Shown one piece after another: positions 22,942 through 34,318 of a DNA stretch of 37,774 bases. The position numbers and the translations under genes were made by a program. The notes under the pieces are model-generated. The model was not told the origin of the DNA. It searched no databases and saw nothing but the letters and a program-made list of their open reading frames with translations. Numbering within the stretch: the stretch's first letter is position 1; every line of letters starts with the position of its first letter. This stretch comes from Entrophospora sp. SA101 (taxonomy: Eukaryota; Glomeromycota; Glomeromycetes; Entrophosporales; Entrophosporaceae): contig CAUDNR010000546.1 of NCBI GenBank assembly GCA_958430865.1, forward strand, positions 39,453 through 77,226. Reading direction: 5' to 3'.

Positions 22942-25299
22942 TCAATCATTCACCAACTCTTTATCATCATCATTATTGACATCATTATTACTAATACTAA
23001 TACTACTAACATTCATACCATCATCACTATTGTGATTGTTATGATTACTAACACTAGAGGAACCACTAGCGCCAAGATCATCACTGCCAACATCCACATT
23101 GATGGTATTGGTCTTGGCACTAGCAGTGCCAGTATTTTGTTCCTCCAACCATTTAGCATATTTTTCTAGTCTGGTAGCTTCTTCTTCGTCTGTTTCATTG
23201 GATTTCGAACCAGTTTTTTGATACTTTTGTTTTCCATCAAATATTTCTGCCTCGACACGACGACCAGCAAAAAATCGCCCATTCATTTTCTGTATTATTT
23301 TATTATAATAATAAAGATAATAATAATAATAATAATAATAATAGAGATTATCACAAGTAGTCGTAGCTACAATGACCATAAAAATTATAATTGCTAATAA
23401 TAAATACCAGTACGCATGCTTCAGCACTAATTTGATCTTTAAATTTTACTGAAACAATTCCTTCGGGTTCTTTCTATTAAAAATAAATGTTCGATTGATT
23501 AATTGATCGATAAACCCATTCATCCATTCATTCATCCCCAAGAAAACTTACATCATACAATACAACGTTCGTTACTTCTCCTAATTTCTCACACTCATTG
23601 CGAATGTCTTCCTTTAAATCTAAAATTGAACCAACATCATTCTAATATATTAAAATAAATGTTATTATTATATATATATATACATACATATATATACATA
23701 TATATCTATTAATCGTTTTATTAGACTTTAAATAATAAGAATTATTATTATAATGATGATGATAATGATAATGATAATGATGATGATCATATCATATTTA
23801 CCTCCAATTTCTTACTGGTTCTGAAATTTTTGGTACACATTAATTTACCAGTGTCCCATAGCTTTACCACACCATCTGAACTACCACTAACTACTATATT
23901 GTCATATTTTCTGTCCCGAGCCAATGAAGTTACACATCCTGAACGAGATCCATAATCATAAAGCTTTTTATAATATCTTTCTGAAGCATTTCTATTCATA
24001 AAAGTAATTCCAATTTCACCAGTTTCGTAACCCCAAAGAATTTGATTTCTTTATTATACATATATATATATATAGTTTTATCAATTTTATGATGTTTTGA
24101 AATTGGTGATATATATACATATAATGAGTGGATAGTTAGATGGATTAAAAGAAAAAAGATCACAAGTGGAATATAAAATAATAAGAAATGGACGAAATTA
24201 ATGAATAATTTATGATGGGAGATAAACCCATCTTATATATTATATATATCAGAAAAAAAATTAGTAAGTAAATAATTAAAATAATATATATATACGCATA
24301 TATAAAGGTTTTACTAATAAAGATAATTTTTAATTATTATTCTTACCTATCAACTAACAAGGCAGAAATTGGACGAACAATATTTCCACTTGTAGATATT
24401 AAATCTTTATTTACTTTTCCAGTTTTTGGGTTACACCTTGCAACTATTCCTATTTTTTTAATCAAAAACATATAAAACATCAACATCATAGCGAAGACGG
24501 ATGAAATCAATAATCACTGCAATCAATCGTATTTCTAACCTCTATCTGATGATCCTGTCAACATCCAAGAATTATCAAAATCAACATACAAATCATCAAT
24601 TTTACCAACTTTTGTATCAAAACTTATTAATGACCCTTTTCCTTTTTTCCATTTTCTATAAAATATATATTATATGAATAGCATCATCATTATCATATAC
24701 AATAATAATAATATAATCAGAATTATTAAAAATTAAATATATACCTGAGCAAGTTAACTCGAGCAATATATTCATTTTTCCAACTATCTTTAGTTAATCT
24801 CCTATATAACAAAATCAAGTAAATAAATAAAAGGTTGTTTAGTCAATTAGTCGCAATAATAATGACGAAAAGATAAATATATTACCTAAATGGAGCACAT
24901 CCAAAAAATCGTAAAAATGCATTTCTCCAGCAATTATCATCGCTTATCACGAGTCTCCAGTGTTTACAAACTCGAGAAGCTTTGCTCTTTTTGTTTTTGT
25001 TTTTGTTTTTATAAAATGATGATTAATATGGAGAGGTATATATTTATTAAATATTAAAAAAAAATTCGATTCCCGATACTTACCAAAATTATCGGATCGA
25101 GATTTGAAAAAATGTATGAAAGAATTTCCACTGCTATTTCATTTATGAAACATCTCCCACTATTGACAAATTAATTATTATTATGAGTAAATTACTACTA
25201 ATCGTTTGAAATTTCAAGAGATGTAAATAATAAATACTTTTTGGGTAGAATATTAACTTTTTTTCCTTTATTCTTGAATTTGGAATAATTTAGTTCCAT
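22942..25299 (-). CDS. Probable chimeric F-box / WD40 / Tat-SF1 (Cus2)-like UHM protein
   Basis: Ten minus-strand exons join in phase to 421 aa: 25238-25299, 25084-25159, 24886-24986, 24745-24801, 24540-24655, 24347-24449, 23802-24048, 23552-23641, 23408-23473, 22942-23289. Residues about 27-75 form an F-box (NEIAVEILSYIFSNL, SRVCKHWRLVISDD). Residues about 90-254 hold two to three WD40-like repeats (VVSGSSDGVVKLWDTGK), fewer than a full propeller. From residue 255 the sequence changes to the C-terminal half of a Tat-SF1/Cus2 UHM domain: KEDIRNECEKLGEV, EPEGIVSVKFKDQ, and NGRFFAGRR with an R-x-F motif. An acidic Ser/Asn-rich tail follows. The first UHM strand is missing. The change falls at an intron (23642-23801) full of TA and GAT repeats. 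Each half is clear; that they form one gene is inferred from phase. Alternatively, two truncated genes lie side by side. Confidence 0.7.
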
Positions 25300-25445
25300 G
25301 ATTATTTTTAAAAAATAAATAAAAACATTTGATTTACTGAGTCATAATTGATAAACAACCTTGGTGTAACCAATTACTATTACAAATAAGTTGATCGATC
25401 GCCAGTGCTAGGATGGTGGACATTTAGCAATTTTATCGATATCTA
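25300..25445. promoter_or_regulatory. Short divergent promoter between the F-box chimera and PABA synthase
   Basis: Only 146 bases separate the two start codons (minus-strand ATG at 25299-25297, plus-strand ATG at 25446). It must hold both 5' leaders and both core promoters. A GATCGATCG palindrome lies near 25393-25401. Nothing else is recognised. Confidence 0.5.
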
Positions 25446-28400
25446 ATGACACTTACAAAATTAGATTCGAAAGGTTATTCGCCAAGAACTATAATAATTG
25501 ATAATTATGACTCTTATACCTTTAATTTATTACAACTTTTGAACAATACTGAAAATGTTATCGTTATTAGAAATGATCAATTTTCTTGGTAATGTTTGAT
25601 GATTTTCAAAAATTTTTTTTTTAAAGGAATAATCATGTTAATTTTTTTTTTGCTTAATAAAGGACTGAATTTGAACAAAACATTCTACCACATTTTGATA
25701 ATATTATAATATCTCCAGGACCAGGAAGTCCCGAAAATTCATCGGTAATATATTATTTGATATTTATGTGTTGGAAATAAATATAAATTTTCCAATCAAT
25801 ATATTAATTAAAAAAAAATTAGGATTTTGGTATTTGTTCAAAAATTCTTAAATTAAATAACATCCCAATACTTGGTGTATGTTTAGGACATCAAGGAATC
25901 GGTTATGCATTTGGTGGAAAGGTAAAACTTTGCTTAATAATATATATCATCTAAAATAATTTTATTAAACAAAAATTTATATTTTTGAATTAGATTAAAA
26001 ATGCTGAAAAGATTATGCACGGAAGATCAAGCCTTATATATCACGATGGTGGAGATGGCGACATTTCCTTATTTTCTGGAATACCGAATCCATTTTGGGC
26101 AGTTAGATATCATAGTTTAGTCGTTGATAATGAAAGTAAATATCATGACTATTAATTATTTTATTATTTAACACTGTTTAATATTGAACTGGTATAATTT
26201 ATTTGATTTGTTTAGATTTACCTTCAGAATTAATTGTATCAGCTTGGTGTTTTGATGAAAATAATTTACAAAAAGATCATTCGTTTAATCAATATTCACC
26301 ACCACCATCACCATCATCTAGTCATTCTTTAGAAAAATCTAGTAAAATCATGGGATTAAAACATATAAAAGAACCGATTTATGGTGTACAATTTCATCCA
26401 GAGGCATGGTTTGTCAAGATTGAATTATTTAATTATTTAATTATTTTGTCATTTTGTAAGAATAAATTTCAATTAATCTTTTAATTTCTATATTAAATAT
26501 ACATATGTATAGTCTATTTGCACAGAATATGGTTATAAAATAATAAAGAATTTTAACGAAATAACAAAAAAGTATCATGGAAAAAAGGTTACAGTGAATT
26601 TCAATTCCAACTAAAAGCATAATGTTAATAAATAATATTAACACTTTTAATAATTATCAGCAAGGATTAACATTTTCAAGACCAAAGCTTCCATATAATA
26701 TTTCAGCACTTTCAGTAATTCCTTCCAATTTTTTTATTTTCAATCCAATAACAAGGATTAATAATAATAAACCAAAATATTATCTTGTAATGAAACAATT
26801 TCACGAGAATAAATGGTTAGATCCATACCTGGTGTTTAAAGAAATTGTCAGTAAGCACAATTCATTTGTAGGAAAATGGTGGTTAGATAATTCCATGGTA
26901 TGTGTATATATATATATATACATATATACACACTTATATTATTAATAATTTCTTTCTTAACATTTTTAATTCAAAAAATTTTTTTTTGATTCAATAGCAA
27001 CAAGATTCACAAAATGGATTTTCATTTATGGGTTCAACACCAAATTTTTCAAATACGTTTTCAGTGTCATATTCCACTTTAGAAAAAGATTTGAAAATAC
27101 ATTGCACAAATGGAAAAATTATTTCAAAAAAATTAGAAGAAAATCAAACATTTTGGGATTGGATGTCAAATGCAACAAGACTAATTAATCAAAATATTGG
27201 CATCACAAAAATATTAAAAAATAATGGATTACTTTATGATATCTTAAAATTAAAAAAAAAAGAGCATCTAATAATACCATTTGATTTCCGCTTAGGAATG
27301 GTTGGTTATTTTGGCTATGAAATGAAATGTGAATCTATGCCTGGTTATGTAAAGGTTGTTCCTAATGGTGTTGGCCCAAACAATAAATGTCCTGATTCAG
27401 CATTTATATTTTCAACATATGCAATAGTATTTGATCACTTAAAAAAAAGATTATGGTCAATTGGATTAATTAAAAATGATGATGGCAATTCATTGATAGA
27501 TTATAATGAGTTGGAAGAAGAGTTGGGAATTTTCCCAGGACTTTCTCTTACTGACTTCTTATCATTGACAAAATCAATTGAAGAAAATTTAAATAATATA
27601 ATTGCTCTAAAAAAACACCAAGAAGAAATACCAATTAATAAGAACCACTGCTGCCATCATAACAACAATAATAGTATTGATAATTGTTGTTATAATAATG
27701 TTTTTAATAATCATAAAGACAATAAAGATAACGTTTCTATTGATTTTACAAATTTCATTCCTGATATGAACTCAGATCAATATTTAAATACTATTGAAAA
27801 AGCAAAATCATTGATTTACGAAGGTCAAAGTTATGAATTATGCCTTACAACACAATTTCATACCAAGTTGCCAAATAAACTAAAAAATATTGATGATATT
27901 CTAGAGTTGTATTACTACATTAGATCAAATAATCCTGCTCCTTATTCAGCTTTTATTTATTTCAATAACTTAAGTTTATCAATATTAAGTTCGTCACCTG
28001 AAAAGTTCTTAGAAATAGATGATAAGGGAGTTATAGAGATGAAGCCAATAAAAGGTACAGTTGCAAAAGCAAATAAATGCTTTTGTGAAAAGAAGAAGAC
28101 TAATGAAACAAAGGATCAATATTATGATAACAAATGTGATAACGAAGAGTGTTGTAAAATTAAAAGAAAGGAGGAGGATTTAAGAAGAATTTATATGCTA
28201 AAAAGAAATGTTAAAGAAAGAGCTGAAAATTTGATGGTTAGTTAATCGTGAAAGTAATTACATACATAAACTATATAGTAAATAATAATGATAAGCCATT
28301 TTTGATTTTTAGATTGTGGATTTAATACGTAATGACCTTTCACAAATATGTATTCCTAATACAGTCAAAGTACCATATTTGATGAAGGTAGAATCATATA

Positions 28401-28987
28401 AAAGTGTTCACCAACTTGTGACAACTGTTAAAGGAAATTTAAATAGAAATATAGATTATGTTAATGTCATCAAAAATTGCTTTCCTCCTGGTAAGATAAC
28501 TTCTTTTTTTTTCTTCTTCCACTCTGGATTATTATTAACAATTTTTTATAATGTTTGTAGGATCAATGACTGGTGCTCCTAAATTACGTAGTGTACAATT
28601 ACTTGAAAAATTAGAAAATTATACCCCAAGGGGTGTTTATTCTGGTTGTTTAGGTTATATTTCATTAAATGAGCCAAATAATCCTAATAACTGTGGAGGT
28701 GGTGCTCATTTTAGTGTTGTCATTAGAACAGTTATTATTTATGATGAAAAAGGTGTGTTAAAAAACTTTTTTCCAAATGTATTTTTTATATAATATAATA
28801 ATAAATAATATGTAATATGTGCATGTATTTTTTTAGATATATCAGTTGGTGCTGGTGGTGCCATCATAGATCTTTCAAACCCAGAAACGGAGTGGCAAGA
28901 AGTTTTATTAAAATCACAATCCGTTATCCCAAGGTAAATAACAAAGTTTGTTTTCTGAATAAAAAAAAATTTCAATTATTTTTTTAC

Positions 28988-29024
<37 letters not shown>

Positions 29025-29079
29025 TGTTATTATTATTTTAATTAGTGTCACATCTTTTATAAACCAAAAATACCATTAA
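25446..29079 (+). CDS. ABZ1: Bifunctional 4-amino-4-deoxychorismate (PABA) synthase
   Basis: It converts chorismate and glutamine to aminodeoxychorismate, the precursor of p-aminobenzoate in folate synthesis. Twelve exons: 25446-25588, 25663-25744, 25823-25921, 25994-26135, 26216-26403, 26513-26587, 26661-26897, 26998-28236, 28313-28490, 28561-28752, 28837-28933, 29046-29079. They encode 901 aa in phase; the boundaries of exon 6/7 and the last exon are less certain. The PabA-type glutaminase part has PGPGSP, nucleophile Cys95 in GVCLGHQG and HPE at 216-218. The PabB-type part has [13 protein letters not shown] with Lys674 (typical of PabB; anthranilate synthase has PIAGT), [21 protein letters not shown] and GAGGAI. 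Two Cys/His-rich inserts lie near 537-575 and 680-710. The exon 5/6 intron seems to use a GC donor. Confidence 0.93.
26404..26512 (+). other. Probable GC-AG intron in the PABA synthase gene
   Basis: Splicing from GAG/GC at 26403 to the acceptor TATAG at 26512 gives HPESICTEYG, the conserved end of class I glutaminases. The nearest in-phase GT donor (GTCAAG at 26413) would insert three residues (AWF) between HPE and S. The GC choice rests on conservation alone, and GCATGG is a poor donor. Confidence 0.5.
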
Positions 29080-29931
29080 ATAATCTAATAATAGATACTT
29101 TAAATTTTCTTTTACAATTTAAATAATATTTTAATTTCAATATGCATGTTTAATTAATTGATAATACCTTATTTATATTAATTCCACAGCATAAATATAT
29201 TTAATCATAGAATAAAATTCACATTAGATATTATAATAAATAAAATTTGTCATAAAGCCTTTTGTGATTTTACAAATGGAACTATTCTTACAATGAAAGA
29301 TTAATTAGATGAGGTATATTTAATTTTTTTTTAAAATTATTACTTCATCCTCTTCCACATTTAGATAATAATAATAAAAATCCTATATATAATATTTTTA
29401 CTTCTCAATGTAATGACAACAGCTAATAAGTAATATATGTTAATATCTATATATTGTCAATAATTAATATCGAATCACTTTGAAATTAAGAATTAATTTG
29501 TTTAACATTTCATGGTTTTTGTTTTTTACTACTACTATTATTATTATTATTATTATTATGGAATTTGATGATGACGATGATGATGGCGGTGATGATGATG
29601 ATGATGACATGTTGGTAGTTGTTGTTGGCAGTAATGATGTTGGTTTTATTGCAGGAATATCCCATTTACTTGCATGTTTTTTACCTTTTGTAATTAAGTA
29701 TTATTATTAAATTAATTAATTAGGATTTTTACCAATGATTTACTTTTACCTATATATTACTTTTGCTGCTTTCAATGATAATGATAATGATGCTGAAGTT
29801 ACAGATGCAGTTGATGTTAATGTATATCCATAAGATTTTGAAGACTTTTCTGCTCTAGCTACTAAACTTTACATCACATGTTGAGCTTTTGATATACTTT
29901 GTTGCTGTTGATGTTGAGATTGATGTTGATA

Positions 29932-29976
<45 letters not shown>

Positions 29977-30412
29977 TAAAAGAAGAACTAACAACAAATG
30001 CTAAATTGTGATCTTTTTTGGATGTTCATCTGCAACTTTATTTTACAACCTAGTTTTTTACATGAGTGGCGTGAATGAATACGAGCATGAGATAATATTT
30101 GGATGATTCATGCCCGAAGAAATAATAAAGTATGATTATTTGATTGTTGTAATATTTACCATAAAAACGTGATCCCCGTACTGAAAAAAATGTTTAAAGT
30201 TCTATAATTTAAAATTTATTATAAATAACACATAATAGATAAAGTTGTAATTTAATAAAACAAAGTAAAATTTTTGTTCGCTGGCGCAGCAAGTAAAAAC
30301 ATAAGGAAGAAAACAAGAACCTGCCCTCCGCATCCTTTTGCTGTTGTCCTGAACATTCTTCATCTAAGCATTGCAAAAACAGTAACCTAATTAATTATGA
30401 TTACAATCAATA
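29080..30412. other. Low-complexity intergenic region; no gene seen
   Basis: A/T-rich with ATT, GAT and ATG repeats. The open frame at 29480-29710 consists largely of a poly-Ile and poly-Asp repeat translation and is not a gene. A long GAT/ATG run lies at about 29932-29976. Nothing else is recognised. Confidence 0.6.
29932..29976. repeat. (ATG)n microsatellite
   Basis: About 15 uninterrupted ATG units; shorter GAT-rich tracts occur at 29567-29609 and around 29776. Confidence 0.85.
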
Positions 30413-30620
30413 CACAGTGAGTCTCGGTATAGCGGATAATTTGGGCAATTAGAACAAAAATTTCAAAAATCCGTTATACCGAGATTAATTCAAGATTTAA
30501 TTAGTAAATCCGTTAAACCGAGAGAATTTACTTATAGACGGTTCTGAGCTTTGATCCGTTAAACCGAGAGTTTATTAGACATCCGCTATACCGAGGTCCG
30601 CTATACCGAGACTTACTGTG
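30413..30620. mobile_element. Complete pogo/Tc1-type MITE with TA target duplication
   Basis: Terminal inverted repeats: CACAGTGAGTCTCGGTATAG at the left and CTATACCGAGACTTACTGTG at the right, one mismatch. TA flanks both ends (30411-30412, 30621-30622). Four more internal CCGTTA(T/A)ACCGAG-type motifs lie between. 208 bases, no ORF. Same family as 20999-21082. Confidence 0.8.
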
Positions 30621-31327
30621 TACTACTGTTGTTGTTGTTTAAATGAAACGATATATCTAAATTTACTGCTATTATTGAATCCAAGATAATAATAGAACTC
30701 ATTGTTGTTGTTGATCAGAGGACAAAAGCATCAATGCCATCTAAGGCTTTTTCTCGTAAACAAAGTTTTACTTTGTCGTTTTCCTTCTAATCATGTGCAA
30801 TGCTTTTAAGATTTGGTAAAACTGCAATTCTCATAAACATGGCAATCTGTCTAGCCAGTCATGACCTTTCGCTAAGAGTGACAACAACTAGGAAATCGAG
30901 ATAAAGTGTTTCTGTTGTTTAGAGGATGTGTATGAGGCGGACTTTCATTCGCATTCTGCATTTGCAGTCGTCAAGGTAATGTCACAACCCATCTTTTTTG
31001 AAAAATTTTTTATGTTGTATCATGCGACAACGTTCTATTTCTGGTATAATTTTACATTAGAACAGGTACATTAGAGAAGAAACCTTGAATTTTCATTTGA
31101 TCATCAATAAGGACCCAATTTGTTCAATCAATTTTAATAAATATAATAGCTTCAAAAATAACTTGTCTTGAGAATCACTGATCACTTGTAACGAGTATCT
31201 ATCTGTCAATTATATTAATTGAATGAGTTTATTAGCCAGAGGGTGCTTACAGCAAACATTAAAGAAAAACATCTCAATAACTTTAACAATATTTTTAATT
31301 TTTATAATAGTTAATATAATATTCAAT
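30621..31327. other. Intergenic, downstream of the mS29 gene; no gene seen
   Basis: AT-rich with GTT repeats near 30626 and 30702. I see no supported coding sequence, structured RNA or further transposon end. Confidence 0.5.
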
Positions 31328-33717
31328 TCAATTAGTGAATCCTTTCCAACAATTTAAATAAAACTCTTTTGGATTACCATTCGTAAGAAAATATTGTTTA
31401 AGAAAGTATGAATCTTTTGGATCTAAATTCAATTTTAAATAAAAGAGCATATTAATAGTATTATAAATCAATTAATATAAGTATTGACTGTTCAAATAAA
31501 ATCACCTGATTTGATCATAGTATTATAATAATAATCTAAAATGCCCTTCGCCTCCTTCTGAGTATACATTTTGACATCAAATCGTTGTAAATCTTTTGTA
31601 TATTGTAATATTGTGGGTGAACGAGGATTCCACACTGATGACTCACTAATGTTAAGTGCCTCTTCTAATGGTTTACTGATATATGGCATATATGATTGTG
31701 ACAAGGCTCCAATGATTGCACCTTTTTTCTTTTTTTTTTTTAAAAATTAAATTTAATAATTCTTTCAATATTTAGAGTATTTAGAATATTTTAGTATATT
31801 ATAAGATAATTACAAAAATTTTAATTCCTGAAATATATTCCAACATTGAACGAGGTAATGATAATTTATTAGATTCTAATTTTTTATCATTGTTATCTGT
31901 GTATTCGGAATTGGTATAGAAAGCGTTTACTACATCGACCGCCAGTAAAACTGAAAATCTACAGATATGATTTATTGTTAATAATATTAATTATGACTAA
32001 TATTTTTTAGAATTAATTTCTTCACATAAATTAATGTCAATCAATTAAAATACCTCTCATTATTTGAAAGTTCTTTTAAGAAACTTTCGAAAACCTTTTG
32101 TGAAAGATGAATATCTTTAATTCCAATTTCCAATAATTTATCTAATGATAATTGATTTTTCAATTTGAATTCATTCATTGTGTCTTCGCTAATTGACAAC
32201 TATACATCATCATCATCATCATTGTTATTATTATAATCGTTATTATTAGCGTTATCATTCTCTTATTATTCATCATATTATTATTTATGTTATTTTATAA
32301 TGAGTGACGTACACTTTCTAGAATTATACGATTGACTTTCTTAATTTGACTCAACAATAAAGAAACCAATGTTGGCTGAACATATTCTTCGCCCACTAAA
32401 GCTTTAGAATAAGGATATCTACTATCTACAATCTTAATAGCTAAACAACAACAACATCATCAATAATAATAGTATAGTAATAATAAATTAAAAAATAATT
32501 ATATGTTAATTTACCATCAGGGATATAAATAATAGCCCATGAATTGCAAAGTGCATAATTGATAGCCTGTAGTAACAATGCACTTTTCCCAGAGCCTAAA
32601 GGTCCAGCTTTATTTTACCAAAATAATTTAAAAATTATTGCATTACATAATATCAAAAAAACGATAATGATGATGATAATAATGGTAATAATAATGGTAA
32701 GTCCATTACCTAAAATGTATCTTGATTTTAAACTAGAATTTTCTGATGCTTTTTTAAGAATATCAATCAATCCCACTGAAGATTCTCGAATCATCAAAGA
32801 AGGATGTCTTACAAATTCATACTAAGAAAATATTGATTAATTCTTTTCCAAATATAAATGTGTCATATTATATATATAGATATATATCTAATTATCTACC
32901 TCTTTTGATAACATTCCAGGTAATCCAAAAGTTTTAATTTTAGAAATTATTTGATCTGGAAATTTGTAAACTTTACCAATATTTTCTTCTACAAAAACCT
33001 CCTAAATATCAATCTAACATTATTAAGAGATCAAAAATATTTTGTTTCTAAAATCATCAATCAATCCATTAAACAATAATTAAATAAAAAACCATACAGA
33101 TGACATTTCTTCCAATTCAACTATTGGCAAATTCTTGGCAAATTTTTCATTATGGATTGAAGATGAATCAATAGTTGCTTGTGCCTAAACCATAGTAGTG
33201 TTAATGGTCATAATATTGGTTGGTATGTAATGTCAATATAAAGAGATAGGTAAATGTTACACGAACCTCAGAAACTTTTGGTTTTTTGTAGCTTTTAGTT
33301 TTTTGAGTGATTGATGTTGGTTTCTTTACTAAACAATTATTAATAATATTAATTTATTAATAAAATACATAAATGAATAATGATGAAACTAAATAAGTTT
33401 AATGAACCTTGCTTTGCACCACCCTTCATTCTTTTTTGAACAATTATCAAATTTGAGTTAGTTGCTGCATTAGGAGTAGTAATGGGAAAAGGTTGAGGTT
33501 TGGTTCTTTGAACACATGTCAATAAGTTTCTTTTTGTTACTTTTTTAATGATAATTTTAGATTTAAATTGTTGATTTATCAAGAATGGAAGAAAATTCTT
33601 GAGTATCATTTTTTTTTTTGATTTATTTGCTAAAAATGATTTGTGCAACACACAATTGATAAATTTTTTCAAACTACCGCAAATAATTATTCTTCTTTTG
33701 TTACTACAATTACTCAT
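31328..33717 (-). CDS. Mitochondrial small ribosomal subunit protein mS29 (DAP3 family)
   Basis: mS29 (yeast Rsm23, animal DAP3) is a P-loop nucleotide-binding protein in the head of the mitochondrial small subunit. Eleven minus-strand exons join in phase to 500 aa: 33408-33717, 33267-33328, 33098-33184, 32900-33001, 32710-32821, 32515-32607, 32313-32440, 32054-32199, 31814-31958, 31506-31728, 31328-31422. In-frame TAG and TAA lie just before the start codon, so this start is firm unless an upstream exon exists; Met37 is an alternative. The N-terminal ~100 residues are very basic and fit mitochondrial import. The Walker A is GPLGSGKS near 226-233, and SWAIIYIPD follows. VLLAVDVVNAFY resembles the Walker B region, and KKGAIIGALSQS lies further on. 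The C-terminus is NCWKGFTN. No lesion. It is somewhat longer than yeast Rsm23. Confidence 0.92.
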
Positions 33718-34318
33718 TTACTACAATCACAACATTAGCTTTTAATTTGGGATAAATAGTCCACCATACCAAGAGTGACTTGTATACGGAAATTTACATC
33801 TAAGTTTTACTAGTTTACTTGTTTAATCAATCAATACACAATAGAGTTAACAAAAGATAGTCAATAAAAACTTACCGGGAAAGCCAGATTTTCTTTTACA
33901 TATTGGATGAAGAAGAATTAGAATTCGAACTTGCATTATTCGAAGTTTCATAGAACATAATCACATTAAAAATGAATTAATATTTATAATTTTTAAGTTA
34001 CATATCCATGAATGGCTTAATTTACGATATAAAGAAGACTATGTATCGTTAGAATGATGCAATTTGGGTGAGATAAAACCTAAGATTGAATCATGAAGAA
34101 AGTCATTTTAAAATAATATATATCGATCATGGGATATAACGGATCATTATGAATCGGTATCGTCGCACATGGTATTAGCAACGATAGGCTCGGAAATATG
34201 ATATTTCCAAATTCTTTCTATTATGGACAAGTAGAGTTATACGACACTTTAAAAAGTTTTTTAACTAATGATTTTATTATTAATAGTACAAAAATAATTT
34301 GACATTTGGCAACCAAAT
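33718..34318. other. Intergenic between mS29 and the lactone-oxidase remnant
   Basis: Contains the mS29 upstream region and the 3' flank of the oxidase. I see no gene, transposon end or RNA gene here. Confidence 0.5.

Noticed and set aside
29480..29710. Open frame with a poly-Asp stretch on the plus strand
   Set aside because: It is a translation of ATT and GAT microsatellites without family resemblance or splice context.
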